DNA of 64,000 nt from Xenopus tropicalis (taxonomy: Eukaryota; Chordata; Amphibia; Anura; Pipidae): NCBI RefSeq assembly GCF_000004195.4, contig NC_030683.2, positions 72,077,764 through 72,141,763 of the forward strand, in the 5' to 3' direction. The notes under the pieces were generated by a model. It was not told the DNA's origin and did no database searches. It saw only the letters and a program-made list of their open reading frames with translations. The number at the start of each line of letters is the position of its first letter. Position 1 is the first letter of the stretch. A program made the position numbers and the translations under genes. Shown here piece after piece: positions 36,150 to 47,818 of this stretch.

Positions 36150-36368
36150 GCCAGGCATTTTTTTTGCCAGGCATTGATTCACAGCGAATTTCCGCACTTT
36201 TCTATTGGCAAATTTTTCTCTGAAACTTCAGTGAAAATGCGACGCTGAAAAATTCGCTGTGTGTAATAAAATTTCATTGTACATCATGATACGCGAGGGA
36301 CAAAAAAAAAAGCAGGCAAAAAAAAAAATCGATCGACAAATGGGCCGGGACAGATTCGCTTATCACTA
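36150..36368. mobile_element. hAT-like MITE, TAGTGATGAGC family, 5' end damaged
   Basis: It carries 'cacagcgaatttccgcactt', 'gaaaatgcgacgctgaaaaa' and ends 'gggacagattcgcttatcac' plus TA at 36368. The left end is overlapped by a short duplication of 'tgccaggcatt' and cannot be placed exactly. Confidence 0.72.
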
Positions 36369-38326
36369 GCTTTAAGGTCTTCCCATGTCTCTCTAAATTT
36401 CTGAGCCAATCAGCAGGAACAGGATCTTCTTTTTTCTTACTGTAACCCCTGTCTTAGTTCAAGTTTACTTACCTTTTATATGGTACATGCTTTTATTATA
36501 TTGTATTTCATTTTGTATAATTTTTTTGTACCTTTTATACTTAATATTCAGACACCACAATATATCTTATATAGCAGACAAATTAAATCTGTGATACAAA
36601 CAGCAGAACTTTGCCTGCAAATATAACCACAAATGGTTTTCCTCAACAATGTGCCTCACAATTCAACCATCTTTATTAGGACTTGCTTAGGAATTTACAA
36701 GTTGGAATCATGCAATGTATTCCAAGCCTTTCTAGTGTAACAAGGTATAACACAGATTGTGTGCATCAGCACCATTTTAAGTATCACGTGCATAGCATTG
36801 AGCAACAATACCACTAGTTTGTCTGAGCTTCTGGGAGCAATGCCAGAAAACTATAAAAAGGTTTTGTGAGTTTCAGAATCCAACGAGTACAACACAATTC
36901 AGAAAACAAAGAATCCTAACAATGAACTGAAAAAATTAGAACAATGCAAGAAGTTTATAAACAAGCAAAGGTCTTTTGAAATATTGTACAGGGTCAAGGG
37001 ACAAGTAAAGGTTTCAATAAAACAATGTCAGATACACAGTTCAAGAAATGTTTGAGAAGGTCTTTACCACTAAGAAAGTTAATTTAAAGGAAAGGGAGTC
37101 AGTCTTGTCTAGTAGCATTTTATATCACTGTCTGACATGTTGTATAGAATAAAACATTTGTAATGGTCTTTTTCTGGCAGTGAAATAAATAAAAAATAAG
37201 ACTGCCCTAACATTAAAAGCCTTTCATTTGCCGTGGCAGTGAGTGGATATAAAGTGCAGAGGTCAATGTTTTGGGTGACTAGCACCCTTTTTCAAGCGCA
37301 AACAGTACTTTTATATTAAGTTGCTGTAATGGCCATCAAAAATAAAGGGTATTTATGTAAGTGCAGCCCCCTTTTTTTGTGACATTGCCCTTTTCAGAAC
37401 AATAACCCTTTACTCAAATCTTTAAATATCAGGAACACTGCAGTTATTATTTACTAATAAGAAGCAGTTGGTATTTTTTACAGAGGAGGCCGCATTTACC
37501 CAGTAACATTACTATATTGTGATGAAAGAAATCACAATAAAGGTACAATGTGAATTTGTGAAACATCACAAATGAAGAATTTTTGAATAACATAAAATGT
37601 ACTATATGCACACAGTGCCAGACAACTGCAAAGCACTGTCTACAGTGGTAGTCACTGCAGATGGTGGCAAGATGTTGGTGGACTTTTAACAGAAGAAGAA
37701 CACCAGCCAGGGCTAATAAGCAAGCAATTATATTCATTGTGGATACCTATCAAAATCAAACCCAACAAATACTTGTCCTTTAAAGTTAACAAAAAGTTCA
37801 AACAGCAAACACTCATGTAAAGCTACTTAGAAACTCTACTACTTGTAAGACACTGCCTTTCTTTTCATCCCTAAGCTGAATTGTTACTTATCACTGTGTG
37901 GCAAGTTACACTTTCTTCCAACTTCTAGTAAACCACATGTTACACAGGACTTCACTTAATATAACTTTCACTTAATATAGTAACTTCCCTGATGGAACAT
38001 GAACATTTTTATTTATCGGCAGCGGTAGTATCCGCTACCAGGTGTCCAGTCCCCAGAGTACAAGCTACTCATAGTGGTGCTTTTTGGGGGATTTATCTAT
38101 CTCTACAGCTATTAACTTCAGTCCCTACACTGGTGGGTCACTCCTAGAATGAGCTATAACAGGATTTATCCCTTATACTAGCTAGTCTTCCTTCTCCTAC
38201 TGAGGCACCCTACCTCAGGCTCTGCAGCTCCATCCACCTTCTCCAACAATTAGGGTCCTAAAAGGTTGTAATAGTAAAAACCTTACACATACAAGATAAG
38301 GTTAAAATTGTAATATTTGTATTTTA
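36369..38326. other. Unassigned non-coding DNA, about 2 kb
   Basis: No gene recognised. At 37260-37330 'caatgttttgggtgactagc' and 'accctttttcaagc' look like a fragment of an interspersed repeat, unassigned. Confidence 0.45.
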
Positions 38327-39258
38327 TAAGTGTAGCCCACTTTTGCTGACAGTGCTGCTACTGCTGATGCTTTTGGCGCTAACAGGAGCCCTGATCCCCC
38401 GCTCACTTGGGGGAACAGGTATTACTTTACTTAGTGGCGTGCCTCTACCCAGGGTAGGGACAGATTGAACTGTAACTCCCCTCCCTGAGAACTTGATACT
38501 GTTCTTTACTCCTTGGTCAGGGACTCCCTGCAACTCCCGGTACCTTGCCCTTTCCCTTTGGGGTAGCTGCTTACCGGATAGTGAGGATCCTCCTTGGTAT
38601 GAAGAGACCAGGACACTGGAATGATGCTTAACCAGTGGAACTTATTTATTTGCAGACAGAACAGACAGGCAGGTATTTCAGAAGCACACTTTCAATCAGG
38701 GTACACACTTCTCTTTGGAGAACCTCTCTCCCTGGGGCTACTCGCGGTACTCCCGCCAAGTGATCCTCCTTTGGGTTTCCCTCCGGTACTCATGCCAGAG
38801 GACCCTCTCTAGGGCTCTCCCCAGTACTCCCGCCAAGCGGACACCCCTTGAGACCTCACTCTGGTACTCACACCCGAGCACCCACTGGATTAGGAATCTC
38901 CTGATCTGACCACTATTACCCCCTGACTCCAGCGATGTAGTGCTGGGGGATCTTAATCCCACTGGCTCCTGTCGGGGCGATGTTGGCCCTTCCAAATAAC
39001 CTATCTATCCCTCCTAGAGTGATCACTTCCCAACTGCTTTCTAAACACTGACCCGTTGTGTACCACCGGACAGAGGGAGGTCACGGGCTAGAAAACCTGC
39101 TGAACCAGTGTCCACTGCCTGAACTACAGGGAAACTCCCTTTTTCACACAAAAACAACTAGGACCACCTTTAGGTGTCCAAATCCCATGAGGCCACCCTC
39201 TAGTGCCTGTCTAAATGGGAACCCTCCTAGGGGCCAATTTTGGGGATCCCTACATAAG
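38327..39258 (-). mobile_element. Solo LTR, copy A, with 4-bp target duplication
   Basis: The LTR spans 38331-39254 (924 bp). It has TG..CA ends (tgtagcccac and gatccctaca), and taag on both sides (38327-38330, 39255-39258). A sister copy is at 42893-43843. Both carry four units of a 39-bp repeat around 'ggtactcccgcc' (38746, 38785, 38823, 38863 here). An AATAAA in reverse (plus strand 'cttatttatttgcag', about 38640) corresponds to one at the same place in copy B, suggesting that the LTR reads on the minus strand. A 4-bp duplication fits Gypsy or class I ERV LTRs; I cannot choose. No internal coding region remains. Confidence 0.82.
38746..38885. repeat. 39-bp tandem repeat in LTR copy A
   Basis: The motif ggtactcccgccaag and its variants start at 38746, 38785, 38823 and 38863, spacing 38-40 bp. 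The same array in copy B (43272, 43311, 43350, 43390) shows that it was present in the ancestor of both LTRs. Confidence 0.85.
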
Positions 39259-40957
39259 TCTTTAATGTTCTCCACATCTACTGGTAGAACATATCTCAAG
39301 TGTTAACATAACTGGTAACATCGTCTCAAGGTAAAAACACAACATCAATACAAATGTAATGCAAAAGAAATGCACAGATGGATGAGGGGTTTGTCCCGCA
39401 ACACAGAAATGTATAAACACATCTATGAGTAAAATAATTTAGTTACCTGCCTATTTCTCTATGTTTATTGTTTTTTTCTACCACAATTGATCCTATGCAA
39501 ACTAGGACAGAATAGAAATCCATGAAAGCTCTGTTCTAAGCAAAAATCCCAGTTAGTAAAAATTATTTAAACTCTTACATATTATATTAGACACTCACTT
39601 AAACCAAATGTTTTCATTTTTTCATTCATTTCATCATGTTGCAATTCACAAAAAAAACTTTACTAACTAATACATTTACAAATTTATGAATGAAATGTCC
39701 AGTATGAAAAGACACAGGGTCAGCTGTGGTCTACAAAAAAAACTCCATTTGACAAAGATGCCCAGAAGCAATCAGTGTCATTGCTAATTTCCTGTATTCC
39801 ATAACTCATTCTTCATACAGCACAAGGGAAAGCTCAAGACATATTATTTATATCTCATGAGTAAGACTTTTATAGCATTTTATCATTCATAGAGTCACTC
39901 ACAAGAATGCAGTTTTCTCCCAGTCCCAATGGAAATGATAACGGTAAAAGGAAATTACTCTTACACTATTTATTTATAAAACACAATGCTGCCTAATCTC
40001 CTGTTTCCTAAAGGTGAGTGATTCTATAAAATTGTAAGTTTTGTTTTAACTGTTTCTTTATTTGACTTTGCTGTGGGCAGTGGCACACTAGGCATTTTGA
40101 TCCCTGCAAAAAAGTAATCAAAATACTTTGAATCGCTTGCATATGCTTTCCATTATATTCTGTGGGAACCAGGCTACTTGAGGGACACGGGTGAGTGTCT
40201 TGAGAGAGTGCAAACATCACTGTTCCCTAGCTGTATTATTTCTGGTGTGTCATAAGCAATGCAAATCCCATCAACTACAAAGGGAAGCAGCTGCAAATAA
40301 TTCTGGGTGTTGTAAACATAAAGATATATGCCATAGCCTTTATTTATATCTCAAATTAATTTAATTAATGTTTTTCAGGAGGCTAAAAATTATGTAAAAT
40401 GTGGGAAAATGTAAAATCAGGCAAATGCAATGTGGGACCACAGAAAAATAATGTAAAATGAGGGAAAACTTGAAATCAGAGTATGTAAAATCAAGGTTTT
40501 ATTGTAAACCAGCCACTAAGGCCCCACGTCCACTGGCTCTTACCAACTTCAGGTATTTTTTAAGTACTATATTAAAAGTGGCCAGCTTTATTTATTATTC
40601 CTTCTTCCTATGAAAATGTTCATGGCAATCACTGAAGCTGCAGCATTCATTTCATGTTCCCCCATGTGCGTCCTACATACATTTTTTAGGACAAATCTTT
40701 TGTCGCTATATATGTTCTTCCTAATATCTGACACAATAAGGGAATATTGACTGCTAGTAAGACTAAATAATAAAAAAGGTCTGAACTAACATAATTGTTC
40801 TAATTTTTAGTTAAGTACATTCTTGGCAACAAATTGGATTTTTTAAGGCTTATGAAAATATGGTAGCTAACAAATCAAAACTGGATCAGGCTAAAAATAA
40901 GCTAAACTTTATACCATGCAGTTCTGTAAGCAACAGATTGAAATATTCAACATTATT
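39259..40957. other. Unassigned DNA between solo LTR and T2 MITE
   Basis: There is no primer-binding site after the LTR and no gag/pol-like frame, so this is flanking DNA rather than a provirus interior. Confidence 0.5.
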
Positions 40958-41379
40958 TTAAAGGAGAAGGAAAGGTTAAGTCACTTGGGGGTGCCAAAAT
41001 GTTAGGCACCCCCAAGTGACTTAGAACGCTTACCTTTTACCCCGGGCTGGTGCCCCTGTACGGAGAGAACAGCACCAGCCCGGGGCAGCTGCCGGCGCTA
41101 CCTGCTTCCTCCTCGCTTGCGCGCGCATGCGCAGTAGAGTGAAAAGCCGAACTTAAACATTAAAGTCGGCTTTTCACTCTACTGCGCATGCGCCGGCCCA
41201 CGGATTTCGCCAGCAGCGCGCAAAGGAAGGAGGAAGCGGTGTCTACAGGTGCCCCGGGCTGGTGCTGTTTTCTCCTAACAGGGGCACCAGCCCGGGGTAC
41301 AAGGTAGGTCATGTAAGTCACTTGGGGGTGCCTAACATTTTGGCACTCCCAAGTGACTTAGCCTTTCCTTCTCCTTTAA
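40958..41379. mobile_element. T2/Kolobok-type MITE with nested hairpins, 422 bp
   Basis: TTAA lies at 40958-40961 and 41376-41379, with ends ttaaaggagaaggaaaggtt and agcctttccttctcctttaa. It has the same plan as 458-872. A 'gtcacttgggggtgcc' hairpin lies near each end. Inside these are 'accccgggctggtgcccctg' arms, then a centre where the cttttcactctactgcgcat arms pair. It has higher GC content than the flanks and several intact CpGs, compatible with a younger copy. Confidence 0.9.
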
Positions 41380-41850
41380 GACATCATTAAATGAAAGTCA
41401 GTGAAACAATGTCAACTAGATGATAATTTATAAAGGGATACTTTCCTACTTTTTCATACCTTTTCTATTGAATGCATTGCTGTTTCTATGGAGGTGAGCT
41501 GTGTACATTCTAACATTCCAACTCAAAAATTCTTAAACTACAGCTTAAGAGCCAAAAATGGTTCACCATGCTGGATCTCTGCTTAAAAATGGAATTCAAA
41601 CAGATGTGAAAACTTCAGCAGAAGCCCCTGGTATTTACAGCTGGTCTACTTTTGCTCTGTTCCCTTACCCCTAGGCAATGATCATTGGGTGGTAGAAGTG
41701 GCACCCCCCCCGCCCGGAAACCAGTAGTTGCATCTAGGAAACCAGTAGTTGCGAGGAAATGCAAGGACACATAATAAAATGCAAAATAATAAAATGCAAA
41801 GGGAATGCAAAATAAAATGAATGAGGCCTCTGTCCTAAAATATGTTAGTA
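41380..41850. other. Unassigned DNA
   Basis: Short local duplications only: 'aaccagtagttgc' occurs twice near 41719-41752 and 'ataataaaatgcaaa' twice near 41771-41800. The 195-codon minus-strand frame at 41615-42202 spans this and two MITEs and is not a gene. Confidence 0.55.
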
Positions 41851-41912
41851 CAGGTATAGGATCCCTTATCCAGAATGGATAACAGGTTTCCGGATAAGGG
41901 ATCCCATACCTG
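41851..41912. mobile_element. 62-bp minimal palindromic TA-target element
   Basis: It begins caggtataggatcccttatc and ends ggataagggatcccatacctg, with TA on both sides (41849-41850, 41913-41914). It consists of little more than the two inverted ends of the 326-bp family. A 201-bp sibling begins 73 bp downstream. Confidence 0.85.
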
Positions 41913-41985
41913 TAGTTAGTTTGTGCCATAGGTACAAACTGGCCCATGAGTGTATCAGTAATCATTCGACTACACTGCTGTGGTA

Positions 41986-42186
41986 CAGGGATAGGACCCA
42001 TTATCCAGAATGCTTGGGACCAAGGGTATTCCGGATAACGGGTCTTTCCGTAATTTGGATCGCAATACCATAAGTCAGTTTTAAAATTCTGAATTATTTG
42101 ATTAAAATGGAGTCTATGGGAGACAGGCTTTCCGTAATTCGGAGCTTTCTGGATAATGGGTTTCCGGATAAGGGATCCCATACCTG
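41986..42186. mobile_element. Palindromic TA-target MITE, internally shortened
   Basis: It runs from cagggataggacccattatc to aagggatcccatacctg between TA at 41984-41985 and 42187-42188. At 201 bp it lacks about 125 bp of the central part present at 15028-15353 (the 'ccaataaggattaattat' region). Confidence 0.85.
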
Positions 42187-42263
42187 TACTAAACAGAAGC
42201 AATTAGCTCCAACATGTTTTTTTCCCTCTGAAGGTAACTGCAGTACCATTTCACTGCTCTGTT

Positions 42264-42388
42264 AATCGGGCCAATTCGGCTGAATTTTTTTACGTTTCCG
42301 CTCCCAATTTGACGCCCGCCAAAATAATTTTTTACGAGCTCCGAATTTTTCTGTAGAGAATCTTCACGAAAGTTTGCCCATTATCACA
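42264..42388. mobile_element. Possible hAT-like MITE fragment
   Basis: The segment 'gccaattcggctgaattttt' to 'aatcttcacgaaagtttgcc' then 'cattatcac' resembles a scrambled copy of the TAGTGATGAGC family. Ends are not clean. Confidence 0.35.
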
Positions 42389-42888
42389 TTAAATGCTTGT
42401 CTACAATGTAAAACTCTTTACAGATATAAATTTCTCTCACTGCCATGACCTCTCCTCAGACTGTTTTAAGAAATCCTCTTTATACTTTCTTCTTAGGATA
42501 CTCTGTAACTTGGTTATGCTTCTGATAAGTTAATCAGGAAACTCATTACATGTTCTGTGTCAGGCCTGGGTTCTGTCAAGCTACCTAGCTAATACCATTC
42601 ATAAATGCTCCATGGATCTGAATGCCTGGCATAACCTCTGGGTCAACTCAGCTCCTGTCTGACTTTTTAAACAAATTATTTTCTGCGTAACATCTCGTTT
42701 TCTTTATCTTGTCCAGAATATCACTTTCCATGCTTTTTTACCTTCTAACTGTATGACCAGCTCATGTCATTCCTTTGTTTGTCAAATTACTATGGGAAAT
42801 GAAGCAGTGCATTGTCATGCTTTGTGTAATCTTGGCTTTGTGTAGGTTGTACTGCTCTTAAATATGTAATACATTATTTTTATTCATA
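42389..42888. other. Unassigned DNA
   Basis: Nothing recognised. Confidence 0.45.
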
Positions 42889-43839
42889 TATATGTATCCC
42901 GCTTTAGTGACAGTGCTGCTACTGCTGATACTTTGGCGCTAACAGGAACCCCGAGCCCCCGCATACTTTGCTGAATGGCATGCCTCCACCCAGGGGAGGT
43001 ATAGGTGGAACTATAACTCCCCTCCCTGGGAAACTCTGTAATGTCCTCCTTGGACAGGGACTCCCTACAACTCCCGACACCTTGCCCCTCCCTTGGGGTA
43101 GCTGCTTACCAGGCAGTTGAGGATCCTCTTTGTAGGAAGAGACAAGACACTGGCTTTGATGTTGAACCACATGAACTTGCTTTATTGATGACAGGCAGGA
43201 CTTCCAGGATATATTACACAAACAGATCAAGTCAGACTTCTCCTTTACTTCTCTCTCAAAGGGCTACCCATGGTACTCCCGCCAAGTGATCCTATCTAGG
43301 AGCTCTCCCCGGTACTCTCGCCAGGAGACCCTCTCTTAGGGCTCTCCCCGGTACTCCCGCCAGGCTGACCCTCCACAAGGACTCACCCCGGTACTCACGC
43401 CTAAGTACCTTTGATTAGGAATCTCCCTGGTGGTGACTTGGTCCCCCTGACTAGACACTACATGTCCTGAACTCCAGCCATGAAGGCGGGGGAGTCTTAA
43501 CCCTTTTGACTCCTGGTGGGGCTACTTCTGCCCGTTCTTACTATCCTGCCTGTCACTCCTAGAGCGACCTATAACCAGACTCTCCTAACTAGAACACAAG
43601 CCTGTTGATCACCTCTTAACAAGAGGCAGTCCCAGGACTAAGACCTGCTGAACATGGGAGTCATCCCCTTTTATACTTTTAGCACAGCGTCATGTAGGGG
43701 TTGCTGTTAACTTGCAGGGAAACTCCCTTTTAGCACAAAAACATCTAGGACCCCCTTTAGATGTCCAGATCACATAAGGCCACCCTCTAGTGCCTGTCTA
43801 AACGGGAACCCACCTAAGGGGTCCAAATCTGGGGATCCC

Positions 43840-43847
<8 letters not shown>
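42889..43847 (-). mobile_element. Solo LTR, copy B
   Basis: The LTR spans 42893-43843 (951 bp), starting tgtatcccgctttagtgaca and ending ggggatccctaca. It is the same family and orientation as copy A. Flanking tata occurs on both sides, but the target is a TA tract so the duplication is less certain than in copy A. On the minus strand there is a TATA-box-like tataaaagg (plus 43667-43675) and, further along, AATAAA (plus 'ctttattgatgac', about 43180), the normal order in an LTR. Four 39-bp units are at 43272-43400. Confidence 0.78.

Positions 43848-43877
<30 letters not shown>
43843..43877. repeat. (TA)n microsatellite at LTR edge
   Basis: A TA tract of about 34 bp directly follows the LTR. 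A shorter TA run precedes the LTR at 42886-42892, so the LTR probably inserted into a TA tract. Confidence 0.9.
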
Positions 43878-46800
43878 TATCATTACTATTTTTTAACTGT
43901 TTCAGTGCCACACAATGTTTGGCCATTTTGCATTCTTTATACTTTTTTCAGGACAACCTAAGCTTTGTAAATCAGCCTAAATGTTTGTGAAATTCTGCTT
44001 CTGTAACAAGATTTGTGACCCAATATACCGAAAAAATGAAAAATTACTTATATACACAACTGACTTTTTAAATTTCTAAAAATGTATTCAAAACTTTCAC
44101 TTTACTGTATCTTACCTCCTTTGTGACCTTGACAACAAAGATAAGCCATAATATCAAATATGTGAACGCATTTTTATGGTTGAGACTTCTGCTTACTGCA
44201 AACACAACACACTGCCTGTATTTTATGGCTAGTTAAAGACCTGTTTTGGAAATTACAAATTTACAAATTTTTAGAAAAACTTGCACTTTACAGCATTTTA
44301 TATGCCACATGTTCTAGGGTTTAAATGTAAAAGATCATGAATATGAATGTTAGGGGGTATTCTAAACAGTTTGATACCTAGGATTGCCACCGGTCCAGTT
44401 TTTACGCAGACAGCCCGGTTTTCAGAAGGGCTGGTTGGGTCACAACTTCCTGCCCGGTTTCCCTAATTATGAAATCCAGGCAGGACTCAGTAACATTGAA
44501 GTGGTGTGTCATAGACCCCCCCGCACTGCCATGGCACTACCTCCTCCCCCCCCCCCGCCATGTCACGGCCCTACCTTCAAAGCCAGAGGGGCTGCTGTAA
44601 GATGACACAGACAGTCACAATTTAGTGGGTTGGTGGAGGGACTGTGTGTGCACTCTTTGTACTTGGAATGCCAGGGCCTATTTTGAATCCCAGTCCAGAA
44701 CTGTCTACCTGTCAGTGCCACACACAGTCAGGACACTTTGCTTTTAATAAAATTAGGAGCAGCAATAGGCACACAGAGCTATTTTGACCAACACTGTTGT
44801 ATGTACCTACCATTGCTGGTTTTACTTGGTGATGTCTTAGCGCTAATATTACTTTAAAGTTATTACTAACTATTTTTTTCTTTTTACCAAATGTAGCATC
44901 CCAAAATATTTGCAAGTTCCAGTGATGTTTTTTATTCCTGGAAATACTCGTTATGTTTTTATAATGTTTTAAATATGCATAATGACCTGACAAGGAATAT
45001 CATAGTAGCAGCTGGCAACATTGCTAAGTAAGGGACTTTTTTGGATTGAAGCATTCCCTGAAATGATGAACTTGTTATTTCCACTGTGCCTTGCTATGCT
45101 TCTGGACAGGAGCCCAACATTCCCTACAGTTCTGCAGAAGAAACATTTAAAGGTTTCCAAGAGATATTCCACAGAAGTTTAGAGCACACCACTGACAGGC
45201 CAAGCTTACGAATTACACAGGAATCCCCAAATTGTGTTTCTACTGGAGGACCACTCCACTCCACATAGTGTGGAATATATAAACAAAAGTACACCTTTAT
45301 TGTGTTCCTCCAGCTATTATTACTGCATTTGCTTGTAACAACTATAGGCCAAGCTATCCCTGGATTCCAAGTAACTGTAAGGGTTGAGGAACTACAATTT
45401 AAACATTCTTACATTATGACTGTACTATATAAACAGGAGGAAAACTTGTTTTGCGTCTAGTAACTCATAGAAACCAATGCTCCCAAGATTGAGCCTGTAC
45501 AAGTACAGCAAACTCTGCATTTGTTGATTAATCACTACATTTTTGTTTTAATACACAAATCTTTTATACAGATAAAATGTACATACCAAAAACAGCTACA
45601 ACTGTTAAACGGCTTTAGACATTGTAATGTTAAATGTCATTAAATGTCATCAATGCAACTCTGAGAACTCCAGCCAAACAAAACATCCTCACTGATGTGG
45701 CAGTCCCTCAGTTCTATTTTTAAAATGTCAAATGACTTCAAAAGCTTATAAAAACATACAGTTGTGAACAAAAATGCCAAAAATACCAACTCTGTGTTGA
45801 GTTACATATTGCCTGAAAATTCAGAACATTCTGAGAACATATGAACATATGCCAATCCCAATGTTCACTACTGCAGAAACGGCTTATTGGGATATCTAAA
45901 TTTGTTCCACATTTGTGAGTAAAAGCTTGAGGTAATTCCAGCAGGTATTTCTTGATGACTTTTAACAACCTTCATTTTCAGAAGGGAGCATTATCCCACA
46001 AAAATATACAAATAATTTATACTCCATAAAACAAGGAGCCATCAGAAACTTCTACTGCTACAATCTACATGCTTTTCCATAGTATAATGAAACATAAATG
46101 TTAATTATTTGCAAATTTATCTTGTTGTATTTTGTAGGTTTTTTTTGTTGTGACACAATAATTTATAAGGTATATTACATCATGTTGGGCAGTTCATAGT
46201 GCATCACCAGAAGAGAAATAAAGAAGAGCCTTCTGTTCCTGTTCTGTTTGTGTGCTTTGCATGAATGATTGGAACAACAGGAAGTAGGAAGGTGTGTATC
46301 ACCTCTTGTACAGTCATTAAGCCATTTGGCATGATCAGACAGAGAACATTCATGTCCCCCCATGTATGGCCATCTTAAGCTAAACAGATCTCATCTTAAG
46401 CCTGCCAGAAGAGCCATTTGTAGCTTCTTACTTTTTGTTGGTCTTAAATATATAGCCCAACTACCTTGCTTAATAGAAAACAATGCACCCTATTACTTGC
46501 TAACTTCAAGCGGTTTGCAGCTCAAGGTTCTAACTTTTTTTTCCAGCAAGGTAATGATGTAAAAACATTTCTATAACAAGGTATCTATTTTGATCTGTGT
46601 GAACTAATTAGTTCAGATATGGATTGCATGTCTGCATACAAACCCACACAGGGAGTAGTAATCATCAGAGCTTAAAGTATAACATAGTCTATGTTTGGTT
46701 CTAAATTGATGGGATAAAGATTTGACAAATATATCTTTTTATTGTCTATTTTGAGTCAACCAAAAAACCCAGAGCAAAGGACAAAGTGCAGCACTAATGG

Positions 46801-47197
46801 GCGCAAGGAAGCCCTGTAGTTACAAATGCGATAAGCAGGCATTAAGTACAGGGTTCCCTTGCACTTTGTGTCTCCTACATCTCCTCCGGTTTGAATGACA
46901 CACAAGGTAGTGGCATGCCAGGAAATGCCTATATCCTTCTTGCTCATGTGCCACCTATCTAGTATGGAGTACTTCCAGTATCAGGTAGCCCAACACAGAA
47001 AGAGAAGCACAACCACAATGGATTGGATCTAAATGCCAGCCTCAACTTGGAAGTTGGAAAGGTGCATTGTGGAGTGCATGCTACCACCCTTTGTAAAAGA
47101 GCCCTCCTATGTCTCTCAGTTCTCCCCAGTCATGCCCAGATACTCTGCTCTCATGGTACAATTACATATTTACATTTTATTGCACATTACTCAGCAT
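43878..47197. other. Mostly unassigned DNA, about 3.3 kb
   Basis: At 44384-44605 a block starting 'aggattgccaccggtccagt' with C-rich runs may be an old repeat. At 45635-45652 'taaatgtcat' is tandemly duplicated. At 46755-46960 a block ('aaggacaaagtgcagcac' to 'cttgcactttgtg') pairs its ends and may be an old MITE. No gene is supported. Confidence 0.45.
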
Positions 47198-47818
47198 CCA
47201 CTCAATAGAGATGTAGCGAACTGTTCGCCGGCGAACTAATTCGCGCGAACATCGGGTGTTCGCAAGTCCGCAAATTCGCGAACTTTCCGTGATGTTCGCA
47301 ATTTGGGTTCGCCGGCACCGAAAAAATCGCAAAACTTACGATAACGGTACGAATGCTCCGAAAAAGTCGCAAAACTTACGATAACGGTACGAATGCTCCG
47401 AAAAAGTCGCAAAACTTACGATAACGTTACGAAAGATCCGAAAAAGTTGCAAAACTTACGATAACGGTACGAAAGCTCCGAAAAAGTCGCAAAACTTACG
47501 ATAACTTTACGAAAGCGCCGGAAAATACGAAAAAGTCGCAAAATTACCGATCATTTCGAAAAACAGCGTGTGTCAATTTTTCAGAGAAATTTTTGCTTGA
47601 TCCCCCTCCTGCATGCCACTGTCCAGGTCGTGGCACCCTTTAAACAACTTTAAAATCACTTTTCTGGGCAGAAATGGGTTTTCTAGGTTTTAAAGTTCGC
47701 CTTCCCATTGAAGTCTATGGGGTTCGCAAAGTTCGCGAATATTCGCAATTTTCGGCGGAAGTTCGCGAACAGGTTCGCGAACTTTTTTTTTGAGGTTCGC
47801 TACATCCCTACCACTCAA
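47198..47818. mobile_element. hAT-like MITE with five 40-bp units and 8-bp target duplication
   Basis: The element (47206-47810, 605 bp) starts tagagatgtagcgaactgtt and ends ggttcgctacatcccta. The 8-mer ccactcaa lies on both sides (47198-47205, 47811-47818). The ends contain many copies of 'gttcgcgaac' and 'ttcgcgaa', so they fold strongly, and CpG is unusually frequent for this window. Five 40-bp direct repeats lie inside (47318-47517). It has no transposase gene. Confidence 0.92.
47318..47517. repeat. Five 40-bp direct repeats inside the hAT-like MITE
   Basis: Units begin ccgaaaaagtcgcaaaactt at 47318, 47358, 47398, 47438 and 47478. Each contains 'ttacgataacggtacgaa' with one to three changes. 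The array is exact in phase. Confidence 0.95.

Noticed and set aside
41615..42202. Minus-strand frame of 195 codons
   Set aside because: It crosses two palindromic MITEs and shows the same peptide-like blocks that every copy of that MITE yields. It is not a gene.
38331..43843. A complete provirus with LTRs at both ends
   Set aside because: Each LTR has its own flanking duplication, there is no primer-binding site or gag/pol frame between them, and the outermost flanks (taag and tata) do not match.
47206..47810. CRISPR-like array (five regular 40-bp units)
   Set aside because: The units are contiguous direct repeats without spacers and lie within a hAT-like element in an animal genome.
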